Below are positions 1-7,089 of a stretch of DNA of 29,867 bases, piece after piece (position 1 is the first letter of the stretch; each line of letters opens with the position of its first letter). Origin of the DNA: 2-01-FULL-51-21 sp964348955 (GTDB lineage Bacteria; Patescibacteriota; Minisyncoccia; Phycocordibacterales; 2-01-FULL-51-21); contig CAYGEN010000005.1 of NCBI GenBank assembly GCA_964348955.1, positions 1 to 29,867 on the forward strand, read 5' to 3'. Both the position numbers and the translations under genes were made by a program. The notes under the pieces are model-generated. The model did no database searches and was not told where the DNA came from. It saw only the letters and a list, made by a program, of their open reading frames with translations.

Positions 1-585
1 ATGTGTCGCAGGCTTGGTGCTGGTATTTATGAAAAATGCCAAACCCAAAAGTTTACGCTGTCCGAAGCGCGTCGCGGCAAAGTGGAGCGCAAGGGGCGAC
101 GAACCGTGTCTGAATACGGGCGCCAGCTTGTTGAAATGCAACGAGTACGCTTCACCTATGGCCTTGGCGAGCGCCAGCTTCACCGCTATGTGAACGATTC
201 GCTCGCCGGCAGTTCGGGGGACGCAACCGCGCCGCTTTTCAATCGGCTTGAGATGCGTTTGGACAACGCCATCTATCGGCTGGGTTTCGCCACGACTCGC
301 AGAATGGCGCGTCAGTTCGTCGCGCACCGACATGTGCTGGTCAACGGGCGGCGCTCGTCCACTCCCTCGCAGATGCTCAAAGTGGGGGACATGATTACGC
401 TTCACCATGCGGCAAAAGGGAAGGCCTTTTTTGAAAATATGCGCGAGAGAGTAGCTGAAGCTACGCCGCCTTCATGGCTTGTATTCAATCAAGAGACTTT
501 TGAGGGGAGTGTGGCGTCGTTGCCGGTCTATGAGCAAGAGACCCTGATTAACCTGCCCTCACTCATAGAATTTTATAGCCGATAA
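1..585 (+). CDS. rpsD: 30S ribosomal protein S4, 5'-truncated
   Basis: S4 is a primary 16S rRNA binding protein of the small subunit body. The C-terminal half carries the S4 RNA-binding domain: a run from LFNRLEMRLDNAIYRLGFA through ARQFVAHRHVLVNGRR to the ...VGDMITL turn (about residues 80-135). The N-terminal part (CRRLGAGIYEKCQTQKF) resembles CPR-type S4. In such proteins this CRRLG motif usually lies about ten residues in, after a GPKxK-like start, so the ATG at position 1 is probably an internal Met and roughly eight residues lie outside the window. It stands immediately upstream of rpoA, the common bacterial rpsM-rpsK-rpsD-rpoA-rplQ order. The identification is firm; the true start is not visible. 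Confidence 0.95.
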   Translation: MCRRLGAGIYEKCQTQKFTLSEARRGKVERKGRRTVSEYGRQLVEMQRVRFTYGLGERQLHRYVNDSLAGSSGDATAPLFNRLEMRLDNAIYRLGFATTRRMARQFVAHRHVLVNGRRSSTPSQMLKVGDMITLHHAAKGKAFFENMRERVAEATPPSWLVFNQETFEGSVASLPVYEQETLINLPSLIEFYSR

Positions 586-611
586 TTTTAATCGTTAACA
601 AGACTAACGCT

Positions 612-1571
612 ATGTCTGAATATCAAGTTACCCTACCCTCAAAGCCGCGCGTCGTATCTGAAGAAGAGTTCAGCGGCTCCTACGAAATAGACGGGCTCTA
701 TCCCGGCTATGGCCATACGCTTGGCAACTCTCTGCGGCGCATTATCCTCTCTTCATTGCCAGGCGCCGCCATCACCTCGGTGAAAATTGAGGACGTGCCG
801 CATGAGTTCTCAACGCTCGCGGGCGTGAAGGAGGATATTGTCACCATTCTTCTTAATCTCAAAAAAGTGCGCATTAAGATGCACACGGATATGCCGCAAA
901 CGCTCACCCTTTCCGTAAAGGGCCCCATGAAAGTGACGGCATCTCACCTTGAGGCGCCCGGTCAAGTGTCCATCTTGAATCCCGACCAGCACATAGCGGA
1001 AGTTACCGACAAGAATACGAAGCTCGCGGTGACTATGACGGTAGAGCGCGGACTCGGTTTTGTGCCAAAAGAAACGTTGCAGAAAGAAAAAGTGGATGTG
1101 GGCACTATTGCGCTTGACGCGATTTTTACGCCCATTCGCCGCGTCAATTACGAAGTTGAAAATATGCGCGTTGGTGACCGCACCGATTTCAACCGACTGA
1201 AGATATTTATTCAAACCGATGGCACGATTTTACCTCGAGAAGCGCTTGAAAAAGCAATTGAAACGATGGTGGTACAACTCAAATCAATCATAGGATTTAA
1301 GGAAGAGGAAGCGCCCATGGCTGAAGTACATGCGAGCGAGGAGCCGATAGTGGAGCGCAAAGCGGCTGATACCGAGTTTCTGAAGACGCGCATTGAATCG
1401 CTTGAAATGTCGCCGCGCATTTTGAGCGCTCTTTCAAGCGCCAATATCCGCACGGTTGGGGGGCTCGTGCGCAAGCGCGAGGAGGACCTTCTTGAAATTG
1501 AGGGTCTTGGCCAGAAGGCAGTTCAGGAAATTAAGCGAATGTTAAGTGTCTACGGCGTAACACTGAAGTAA
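612..1571 (+). CDS. rpoA: DNA-directed RNA polymerase subunit alpha
   Basis: This is the alpha subunit, whose dimer nucleates assembly of the polymerase core. At 319 aa it has the usual length. The alpha-NTD covers about residues 1-230, with GYGHTLGNSLRRIILSSLPG and the following HEFSTLAGVKEDI motif, both used in dimerisation and beta/beta' contact. A linker rich in Ala/Glu (about 235-255) leads to the alpha-CTD (about 258-319), which has the helix-hairpin-helix pattern LEIEGLGQKAVQEIK that binds UP-element DNA and activators. It starts 26 nt after the rpsD stop and ends 20 nt before rplQ. No convincing Shine-Dalgarno site precedes the ATG, which is typical of the housekeeping genes in this window. 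Confidence 0.97.
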   Translation: MSEYQVTLPSKPRVVSEEEFSGSYEIDGLYPGYGHTLGNSLRRIILSSLPGAAITSVKIEDVPHEFSTLAGVKEDIVTILLNLKKVRIKMHTDMPQTLTLSVKGPMKVTASHLEAPGQVSILNPDQHIAEVTDKNTKLAVTMTVERGLGFVPKETLQKEKVDVGTIALDAIFTPIRRVNYEVENMRVGDRTDFNRLKIFIQTDGTILPREALEKAIETMVVQLKSIIGFKEEEAPMAEVHASEEPIVERKAADTEFLKTRIESLEMSPRILSALSSANIRTVGGLVRKREEDLLEIEGLGQKAVQEIKRMLSVYGVTLK

Positions 1572-1591
1572 GAATACTCGGCGAAGAAGAT

Positions 1592-1942
1592 ATGAGACAC
1601 CATGTAACAAAAAGAAAATTGGGAAGGACGCGGAAGCTGCGCACCCAGCTCATCCGTTCGCTCGCGCGCTCGCTCATTTTGCATGAGAAAATCAATACTA
1701 CCGAAGCGCGCGCGAAAGAGCTTCGCCCGTTCATTGAGCGACTGGTAACCAAGGGTGCAGAAAATACTCCGACGGCAAGGAGGCTCATTTCTGCTCGGCT
1801 TGGCGGAGCGCAAGAGGAGACTAAAAAGCTCTGCGACAGCATTGCGCCCCGATTTCTGAAGCGGCAGGGCGGATACACGCGCATACTCAAAATACACTCG
1901 GGAGATGGGCGGGCGCTGGCGCAAATTTCATTTGTCGCGTAA
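1592..1942 (+). CDS. rplQ: 50S ribosomal protein L17
   Basis: L17 is a large-subunit protein near the polypeptide exit tunnel. The 116-aa product opens with the signature MRHHVTKRKLGRTRKLRTQL, followed by IRSLARSLILHEKINTTEARAKELRP (about residues 22-47), which is the conserved L17 fold. It ends with a basic GGYTRILK motif. Length is normal for bacteria. The gene sits between rpoA and rplM at very short spacing and is surely co-transcribed with them. An AAGAAG stretch lies just before the ATG but is too close to be an ideal SD. Confidence 0.97.
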   Translation: MRHHVTKRKLGRTRKLRTQLIRSLARSLILHEKINTTEARAKELRPFIERLVTKGAENTPTARRLISARLGGAQEETKKLCDSIAPRFLKRQGGYTRILKIHSGDGRALAQISFVA

Positions 1943-1957
1943 TCTTACGACAAATCC

Positions 1958-2305
1958 ATGGAATCATATCGCATAAATGCCGCAGGAAAAAGATTGGGAC
2001 GTATCGCAAGCGAGGCGGCGAACGCGCTCCAAGGAAAACATACCGTGGAGGTGCGTCGCGACCGGCTCCTTCCGATTATTCTTCATATTGAACACGCTTC
2101 CGATATGCTCATTGATTCTCGCAAACTTCGAGGTAAATCGTATGAGCGTTACTCGGGTTACCCGGGAGGACTTACGTTTGAAACCCTTGAAAAAATACTC
2201 GCGCGCAAAGGTCCCGAAGAAGTGCTCCGTCTTGCCATTTATGGCATGTTGCCGGATAATCGTCTTCGGCGTCAGCGCCTGAAGCAGGTCGTAATTACGA
2301 AATAA
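1958..2305 (+). CDS. rplM: 50S ribosomal protein L13, short form
   Basis: L13 is an early-assembly 23S rRNA binding protein. Diagnostic motifs are LGRIASEAANALQGKHT near the N terminus (about residues 13-29), YERYSGYPGGLTFETL (about 62-77) and AIYGMLPDNRLRRQRL (about 93-108). It is 115 aa against about 140 in most bacteria. The loss appears to be in the loop that normally contains the longer GD.V.V.NA segment and at the C-terminal tail, in line with the trimmed ribosomal proteins of CPR bacteria. The stop codon lies 1 nt before the rpsI ATG, so the two are translationally coupled as in most bacteria. Confidence 0.93.
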   Translation: MESYRINAAGKRLGRIASEAANALQGKHTVEVRRDRLLPIILHIEHASDMLIDSRKLRGKSYERYSGYPGGLTFETLEKILARKGPEEVLRLAIYGMLPDNRLRRQRLKQVVITK

Positions 2306-2306
2306 T

Positions 2307-2708
2307 ATGGCAGAAGATAGCAGATACATTGAAGCGGTCGGGCGGCGCAAGACGGCTACCGCGAGAGTTCGGATTACCAGGAGCTCGGACGCTTCCATTG
2401 TGGTGAATGGAAGGGAGTTTTTCACTTATTTTCCAACCGAAGACCTTCGCCGAAATGTATCCGAGGTGTTGACGAGCGAGAAGATTGGAGCGCATTTTCG
2501 CATTACCGTCGTGGTGAAAGGCGGCGGCACGGTTGCGCAGTCAATCGCGATTCGGCATGGTATCGCTCGCGCGCTCCTTGGATACAATCTGGAACTGCGC
2601 CCGGAGCTGAAGCAAGCCGGTTTTTTGAAGCGCGACCCTCGCATGAAAGAGCGCCGCAAATTCGGTTTGAAGAAAGCGAGAAAAGCGCCGCAGTGGGCGA
2701 AGCGATAG
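2307..2708 (+). CDS. rpsI: 30S ribosomal protein S9
   Basis: S9 is a head protein of the small subunit whose basic C-terminal tail reaches the P-site tRNA. The 133-aa product has the N-terminal YIEAVGRRKTATARVRI motif (residues 7-23), the central GGGTVAQSIAIRHGIARALL (about 72-91) and the tail KKARKAPQWAKR, equivalent to the usual KKARRAPQYSKR. It is coupled to rplM. The 3' end of the gene forms the left arm of a 10-bp inverted repeat that spans the stop codon (see 2686-2724). Confidence 0.97.
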   Translation: MAEDSRYIEAVGRRKTATARVRITRSSDASIVVNGREFFTYFPTEDLRRNVSEVLTSEKIGAHFRITVVVKGGGTVAQSIAIRHGIARALLGYNLELRPELKQAGFLKRDPRMKERRKFGLKKARKAPQWAKR

Positions 2709-2724
2709 CGAGCACACTGCGGCG
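2686..2724 (+). other. Inverted repeat across the rpsI stop codon
   Basis: CGCCGCAGTG (2686-2695) and CACTGCGGCG (2715-2724) are perfect 10-bp complements separated by 19 nt that include the rpsI stop. The stem is GC-rich but is followed by G-rich sequence rather than a T-run, so it is not a standard intrinsic terminator. It could mark or protect the 3' end of the ribosomal protein transcript. Confidence 0.45.
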
Positions 2725-2830
2725 AGGAGGGGGGTCGGGGAAAAACGAAGATATTTCTATAACGGGAGAGTGTACCGTGATGTGGGAGGCGCCGCGTATG
2801 AAAGTTTTAAGCGCAATTCTGTGAACATCT

Positions 2831-3442
2831 ATGAAAAAACCACATGATGACGAGCATGAGTCCGAGAACTCACCCCATGATATTGACCACGAGGGGGAGC
2901 GCGGGCATACATTAGAACCATCATTGGATGACCTGGACTTTGATGAACTCTCCGATGAGGAGTCACTGAAGAAACTGCGCAGCCGCCTCAAAATCTGTCT
3001 TGCGGAGCGTCAGGAATACCTTGATGGGTGGCAGAGAATGCGAGCCGATTTCGTGAATGCCCGCCGTGAAGAAGAAAGGCGTCGCGCGCAGTATGTTACG
3101 TTTGCGGAAGAATCGCTGATTGCCGATCTTGTGCCTGTTCTGGACAGTTTTGACCTTGCTATCGGCAATCGCGAGGCATGGGAAACGGCGCCCCAAACTT
3201 GGCGGGTTGGCGTTGAATCAATCCATGCGCAATTGCTTTCAATATTAAAGGCGCATGGCGTAGAGACCTTTAATCCGACCGGGGAATTGTTCGACCCCGC
3301 CATGCATATCGCCGTGGAGAGTATTCAAACGGAAGAGAGCGCAAAAAATCATACGATTGCGCGTGTGTTGCAGAGGGGTTATCGGCTTCACCAAAGAATA
3401 ATCCGTCCTGCAAGCGTAACTATTTTTAGCGATGATACGTAA
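2831..3442 (+). CDS. grpE: GrpE, nucleotide exchange factor for DnaK
   Basis: GrpE releases ADP from DnaK and so resets the Hsp70 cycle in the cytoplasm. The 203-aa protein starts with an acidic low-complexity tail (about residues 1-45). A long helix follows (about 50-90; LAERQEYLDGWQRMRADFVNARR), matching the conserved dimer-helix pattern ending in DF.N...R. The C-terminal beta-wing ends in GYRLHQRIIRPASVTIF, the family signature (GY.L..R.LRPA.V.V). It precedes dnaK by 20 nt, the classical grpE-dnaK pair. No CIRCE element or other known heat-shock operator was found upstream. The 122 nt upstream hold a G-rich stretch and a TATAAC box without a -35. Confidence 0.95.
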   Translation: MKKPHDDEHESENSPHDIDHEGERGHTLEPSLDDLDFDELSDEESLKKLRSRLKICLAERQEYLDGWQRMRADFVNARREEERRRAQYVTFAEESLIADLVPVLDSFDLAIGNREAWETAPQTWRVGVESIHAQLLSILKAHGVETFNPTGELFDPAMHIAVESIQTEESAKNHTIARVLQRGYRLHQRIIRPASVTIFSDDT

Positions 3443-3462
3443 GCATAATCATTCATAAACTT

Positions 3463-5391
3463 ATGGCGAAAATTCTTGGCATAGACCTTGGTACGACAAA
3501 CTCCGCAATGGCAATCATTGAGGGAGGAGAAGCGCGCATTATTGAAAACGCAGAGGGCGCGCGGACGACCCCATCCATTGCGGCGCGTTCAAAGACCGGC
3601 GAGCTTATTGTCGGACTTCTTGCAAAACGTCAAACGGTGACCAATCCGCACAATACCGTCGTCGGCATCAAACGCTTTATGGGGCATCGGTTTGATGAGC
3701 CAGGTGTTGTAAAGGACCGCGAAACAGCGAGTTTTATCATAAAAGAAGGTCCTGACAAGGGCGTGCTCGTCGGTATGGGTGATAAAGAGTACCGCCCGGA
3801 AGAAATCTCGGGGATGATTTTACAAAAACTTAAGCGCGACGCGGAAACAAAACTGGGTGAGAAAATAACCGAAGCCATTATAACGGTGCCTGCTTATTTT
3901 AACGATTCCCAACGCAAGGCGACCAAGGACGCGGGTACGATTGCCGGTCTTGAGGTGAAGCGCATCATTAATGAGCCGACTGCCGCGGCGCTTGCATACG
4001 GATTTAACAAGAAAAAAGACGAAAAAATTGTTGTCTATGACTTCGGGGGCGGCACGTTTGATGTATCAGTGCTTGAGATAGGGGACGATGTCATTGAGGT
4101 GAAAGCAACGGGCGGCGATGGGCATCTAGGCGGGCGAGATATTGACCAAAAAATCATAAAATGGATAGCCGCTGAGTTTAAAAAAGAATCGGGCATTGAT
4201 GTATCAAAAGATTCTCTCGCGCTCCAGCGGCTTGATGAAGCGGCGGAAAAGGCGAAAATTGAACTTTCCACCGCGACCGAGACGGAAATAAACATTCCTT
4301 TTATTACCTCCGATGCTACGGGTCCCAAGCACCTCCTGCTTAAAATAACCCGCGCAACGCTTGAGGAGTTGGTGCGGGAATTTGTTGAACGCGCGGCTGA
4401 CATCGCAAAAAATACGCTCGCCTCCTCGTCTTTCAAAATGAATGAAATCAACGAAGTGATTTTGGTCGGCGGCCAGACGCGCATGCCGATGATTCAAAAA
4501 TCGGTAAAAGAACTTTTTGGCAGGGAGCCACACATGGGGGTCAACCCCGATGAGGTGGTTGCGATTGGCGCCGCCATTCAAGCCGGCATTCTTCAGGGAG
4601 ATGTGAAAGACGTACTTTTGCTTGACGTTATACCTCTTTCTCTAGGCATTGAAACCATGGGCGGGGTGGCGACAAAACTCATTGAGAAAAACACGACCAT
4701 CCCGACTTCGCGCTCGCAGACATTTTCAACAGCCGCGGACAATCAGACGCAAGTGGAAATTCACATCGTGCAGGGAGAGCGGGCTATGGCGGCGGACGAT
4801 AAATCACTTGGACGATTTATTTTGGACGGCATTCCGCCGGCAACGCGCGGGATGCCGCAAGTAGAGGTTACCTTTGACGTGGATGCCAATGGCATTTTAA
4901 ACGTAAAAGCTAAAGACAAGACAACCAATAAAGAACAATCCATTCGCATTGAGGCAAGCTCAGGACTTACTAAAGAAGACATTGAACGAATGAAAAGAGA
5001 TTCCGAAACGCATGCGCAGGAAGACCAGAAAAAGAAAGAGCTGGTTGAGGCGCGTAACGCCGCCGAACAACTGTACTATACCGCCGAAAAGGCGCTTAAG
5101 GATAATACGGGGGCAATTACAGATGAATTAAAAAATGCGGTGCAAGGGAAGATTGATGCGCTCGGGTCAGTTAGAAATGGCGAGGATATCACGGCGATTA
5201 AAAATGCCACCGATGAGCTCTCACGAGAGCTCCAGAAAATAGGCGAGCAACTCTCTCAAAAAAGCTCTGGAACGGCGACGGGCGCAAACGAGGGAAGCAC
5301 GGGCGGAAGCGAGCAAAAGCCGCCTGAAGGAAATGCCCGCGATGCCGAATTTCGCGAGGGCGACGGAGATGAAGAGGCGCCCAAAGGATAA
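3463..5391 (+). CDS. dnaK: Chaperone protein DnaK (Hsp70)
   Basis: DnaK is the ATP-driven Hsp70 chaperone. The 642-aa length is standard. The nucleotide-binding domain starts with GIDLGTTNSAMAII (residue 6 on) and contains VVYDFGGGTFDVSVLE (about 190) and ILVGGQTRMPMI (about 337). The linker region DVLLLDVIPLSLGIETMGG (about 383-401) leads into the substrate-binding beta-sandwich, and a helical lid follows (about 505-605). The C-terminal tail is Gly/Ser/Glu-rich and ends EEAPKG, close to but not the consensus tail of proteobacterial DnaK. The gene is complete. An 18-bp hairpin (GAGCTCTC/GAGAGCTC) lies in the lid-coding part near 5217-5234. dnaJ is not adjacent: two accessory genes and a hairpin-rich spacer intervene. 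Confidence 0.98.
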   Translation: MAKILGIDLGTTNSAMAIIEGGEARIIENAEGARTTPSIAARSKTGELIVGLLAKRQTVTNPHNTVVGIKRFMGHRFDEPGVVKDRETASFIIKEGPDKGVLVGMGDKEYRPEEISGMILQKLKRDAETKLGEKITEAIITVPAYFNDSQRKATKDAGTIAGLEVKRIINEPTAAALAYGFNKKKDEKIVVYDFGGGTFDVSVLEIGDDVIEVKATGGDGHLGGRDIDQKIIKWIAAEFKKESGIDVSKDSLALQRLDEAAEKAKIELSTATETEINIPFITSDATGPKHLLLKITRATLEELVREFVERAADIAKNTLASSSFKMNEINEVILVGGQTRMPMIQKSVKELFGREPHMGVNPDEVVAIGAAIQAGILQGDVKDVLLLDVIPLSLGIETMGGVATKLIEKNTTIPTSRSQTFSTAADNQTQVEIHIVQGERAMAADDKSLGRFILDGIPPATRGMPQVEVTFDVDANGILNVKAKDKTTNKEQSIRIEASSGLTKEDIERMKRDSETHAQEDQKKKELVEARNAAEQLYYTAEKALKDNTGAITDELKNAVQGKIDALGSVRNGEDITAIKNATDELSRELQKIGEQLSQKSSGTATGANEGSTGGSEQKPPEGNARDAEFREGDGDEEAPKG

Positions 5392-5470
5392 CACCGATAA
5401 CGCGAAAGGATAACATAACCAAAATCTGAGCGTCAACATGAAGATTCCCCGCGGCTCTGCCCGGCGATTA

Positions 5471-5491
5471 TAGCAAGGTGACACCTTGCTA
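5471..5491. other. 21-nt palindrome downstream of dnaK
   Basis: TAGCAAGGTG-A-CACCTTGCTA is a perfect 10-bp inverted repeat around one central base. The odd centre and lack of a loop favour a protein-binding site or cruciform over an RNA hairpin. No T-tract follows, so it is not a standard terminator. Confidence 0.5.
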
Positions 5492-5646
5492 CGACCTGCT
5501 CGTTGCATCGTGCTACGTTGCGGAGAAAAACACTTGAGGGTAGCTCACGGCAGTGCCCGCGCGAGGCTGTATAGTGGGAGCACGAACCATGGCAGAAATC
5601 CCTTTCGTACACCTCCACGCGCTCCTCGCTCGTCGAAATAAATATT

Positions 5647-5664
5647 TGTACGATATATCGTACA
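5647..5664. promoter_or_regulatory. 18-bp palindrome, putative operator (site 1)
   Basis: TGTACGATATATCGTACA is a perfect palindrome. The same 18 bp plus the following C recurs inside aspS at 19289-19306, and a related palindrome with the same GATATATC core lies between trpS and aspS (18459-18476). Shape and size resemble operators of small winged-helix repressors (the PadR or MarR type), which is inference only. No regulator gene is in the window. Confidence 0.45.
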
Positions 5665-5717
5665 CTTTTAATCGCGTAGCAAGCTAGGCGGTATTAACCA
5701 CTGGCTCGACTTCACTC

Positions 5718-5826
5718 GGACGCTATTTTTTATCAAACACTCTTTTTATCAAACACTCGGTGTTTGATAAACCAGGACGCTATTTTTTATCAAACACTCG
5801 GTGTTTGATAAGTGTTTGATAAACCA
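5718..5826. repeat. Two tandem hairpin repeat units
   Basis: Unit 1 is 5718-5774 and unit 2 is 5775-5826. Both start GGACGCTATTTTTTATCAAACACTC and end GTGTTTGATAAACCA. Each contains the perfect stem TTATCAAACAC-TCG-GTGTTTGATAA (5746-5770 and 5787-5811), with an extra forward arm in unit 1 (5730-5740) and an extra reverse arm in unit 2 (5812-5822). Alternative pairings between units are possible. Only two units are present and the spacers are not unique, so this is not a CRISPR array. Confidence 0.8.
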
Positions 5827-5927
5827 CATTACCGTGGTTGTGCACGGCGAGTGATTGACAAATAGTCTATTTTTGTAAGTCTTATCGGTAGACGTAGTTC
5901 AACTCAAGGCATTCATGCAAAGAATGC

Positions 5928-5932
5928 GGAGG
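5928..5932 (+). promoter_or_regulatory. Strong Shine-Dalgarno site of the secreted-protein gene
   Basis: GGAGG lies 8 nt before the ATG at 5941. It stands out because most housekeeping starts in this window lack an SD, and it fixes the start of the downstream gene. Confidence 0.75.
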
Positions 5933-5940
5933 AAACAGTT

Positions 5941-6363
5941 ATGAGATTCGGATTCGTATTAGCACTCGCTCTCGAACTTTTCTCGTTTTTCTTGCTCGGT
6001 GGAGTTCTGTCTCCCGCGTTCGCTCAATCGCGGCACGACGAGCGCGGTCGCCACTATACGCCTCCACACCACTACCAACGAGTACCTTACGGGCATTACT
6101 ATGCTCCCAGATGGGACTACTATCGGTATCCGAGCCGGGACTGGTTGGGATATCCATTAGGTCTCTACCCCTTTGTGCCGCCGCCCGTTATCTATCGCCC
6201 GCCTGTTTTCATTGTGCCGGCGCCACAGCCGCAGGTCTATATGGAGCGGCCGCAAGACCAATACTGGTACCGGTGTGAAAATCCGGATGGCTACTACCCG
6301 TATGTGCAGGAGTGTCTCGGAGGGTGGACGCGTGTCATACCAACGGCGCCCTCGCGACGATAG
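5941..6363 (+). CDS. Secreted Pro/Tyr-rich small protein, unknown function
   Basis: The 140-aa product has a clear Sec signal peptide: hydrophobic residues 3-24, then a likely cleavage SPAFA|QS after Ala28. The mature part is rich in Tyr, Pro, His and Arg, with a Pro/Val/Tyr stretch at 76-100. It ends with a conserved-looking module around YWYRCENPDGYYPYVQEC (residues 108-125), with two Cys (112, 125) that could form a disulphide, followed by GGW. From memory this C-terminal module resembles small exported proteins common in Proteobacteria; no function is known to me. It is preceded by a strong SD and followed 40 nt later by a lipoprotein gene, so the two probably form one transcript ending at 7028. 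This suggests surface-exposed accessory cargo, possibly acquired. Confidence 0.8.
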   Translation: MRFGFVLALALELFSFFLLGGVLSPAFAQSRHDERGRHYTPPHHYQRVPYGHYYAPRWDYYRYPSRDWLGYPLGLYPFVPPPVIYRPPVFIVPAPQPQVYMERPQDQYWYRCENPDGYYPYVQECLGGWTRVIPTAPSRR

Positions 6364-6403
6364 AAAAGAGAAAAACGGAAGAGAGAGCAAGAGGAGAAAG
6401 CTC

Positions 6404-6961
6404 ATGAGACGTTTGACGAGACGATTCGCCAGAATGACTATCGCCGTGTTTATACTTTTCGCACTTACCAACTGCGCGGCCCAGGTACGGACGGGACCAA
6501 CGGTAGCAGTCTACCCGGGAGACGCAAAGTCACCCATGGAATTTGAACAGAATGCTGCCTACTGCAAACAACAAGCAACGCTAAACGCCGGCGACCCGAA
6601 TTCGGCTCAAGAAGCCCAGGCGGGAAGCGCAATCGGCGGAGCGATGCTCGGCGCTCTCCTTGGCGGCATCGCCGGTGGCGGGCGCGGGGCGGGCATTGGA
6701 GCCGCATCCGGTCTGTTTGCGGGAACACTCTACGGTAGCGGAAGCGCCTCTGCCGGCGCAACGCAGATCCAACAACGGTGGGACATACAGTACCAGGTCT
6801 GTATGTTCAACCTTGGCAACAAGGTCCCAGGCTTCCAAACAATGGAGCGGCCTGCGGCTCTCATGCCACCCCCGCCCCCGCCTTCATCGCCAATGAGATG
6901 CACGCAGACGGGTAAATACACCAAAACGCCTCAAGGCGACTTCGTAGCCGAATGCAAGTAG
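6404..6961 (+). CDS. Glycine-zipper lipoprotein
   Basis: I chose the ATG at 6404 because it has GAGGAG 7 nt upstream and yields a perfect lipoprotein signal peptide: basic MRRLTRRFAR, hydrophobic 11-20, and lipobox LTNC with Cys24. The 185-aa precursor has a Cys-containing segment (EFEQNAAYCKQQ, about 47-58) and then a long glycine zipper (about 74-113; repeats of GxxxG such as GSAIGGAMLGALLGGIAGG). That zipper is a membrane-inserting hairpin of the type found in outer-membrane/osmotic-stress lipoproteins. A C-terminal part has a Pro stretch and Cys132/Cys172/Cys184. The upstream in-frame extension to 6173 overlaps the previous gene and has no protein character. Its role is unknown; surface or envelope anchoring is likely. 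Confidence 0.85.
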   Translation: MRRLTRRFARMTIAVFILFALTNCAAQVRTGPTVAVYPGDAKSPMEFEQNAAYCKQQATLNAGDPNSAQEAQAGSAIGGAMLGALLGGIAGGGRGAGIGAASGLFAGTLYGSGSASAGATQIQQRWDIQYQVCMFNLGNKVPGFQTMERPAALMPPPPPPSSPMRCTQTGKYTKTPQGDFVAECK

Positions 6962-6996
6962 TGGCGAGTAGAAGTCGAGTGACGAGGTTGTATCCG

Positions 6997-7028
6997 ACGG
7001 ACAGGGAACTCCCCTGTCCGTTTTTTTT
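6997..7028 (+). terminator. Intrinsic terminator after the lipoprotein gene
   Basis: ACGGACAGGG (6997-7006) pairs perfectly with CCCTGTCCGT (7012-7021) around a 5-nt loop and continues into eight T residues (7021-7028). This is a textbook Rho-independent terminator. It separates the accessory pair from dnaJ. Confidence 0.93.
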
Positions 7029-7074
7029 GCCTTTTTTGTGTCCACGGTCCCCCCATTCTCGTTTTTCGCAATTA

Positions 7075-7083
7075 TGGTACAAT
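7075..7083 (+). promoter_or_regulatory. Extended -10 promoter of dnaJ (leaderless)
   Basis: TG-G-TACAAT ends exactly 6 nt before the dnaJ ATG at 7090, so transcription would start on or next to the A of the ATG. No good -35 is seen, as is common with an extended -10. The strong terminator just upstream makes a dedicated promoter necessary. Confidence 0.7.
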
Positions 7084-7089
7084 ACGCTC

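Larger units (their letters stand above)
5392..5940. other. Gene-free, hairpin-rich interval between dnaK and an accessory gene
   Basis: I see no credible gene in these 549 nt. In order, it holds a short AAAGGATAACA direct repeat overlapping the dnaK end, a 21-nt palindrome (5471-5491), an 18-bp palindrome TGTACGATATATCGTACA (5647-5664), two tandem hairpin units (5718-5826), a hairpin AACCAC/GTGGTT (5822-5839), a TTGACA -35-like hexamer (5855-5860) without a good -10, and a strong SD (5928-5932). Open frames here are short and have no recognisable protein character. Confidence 0.75.

Noticed and set aside
707..1474. Several open frames on the - strand of rpoA, and similar ones under dnaK, aspS and gltX
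   Set aside because: They are antisense shadows of conserved genes, without start signals or recognisable protein features.
2709..2830. CIRCE or other heat-shock operator before grpE
   Set aside because: No TTAGCACTC-N9-GAGTGCTAA or close variant was found; only a G-rich stretch and an isolated TATAAC.
5433..5618. Short - strand open frames in the dnaK downstream interval
   Set aside because: They lie across palindromes, have no ribosome-binding site and no protein-like composition.
5718..5826. Possible CRISPR array
   Set aside because: Only two units, no distinct unique spacers, and the units are internally palindromic; no cas genes in the window.
6173..6403. N-terminal extension of the lipoprotein gene
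   Set aside because: It overlaps the preceding gene in another frame, while the ATG at 6404 has an SD and creates an exact lipoprotein signal peptide.
6952..7089. N-terminal extension of DnaJ
   Set aside because: It would run through the intrinsic terminator at 6997-7028 and the -10 box; the DnaJ family start is at 7090.
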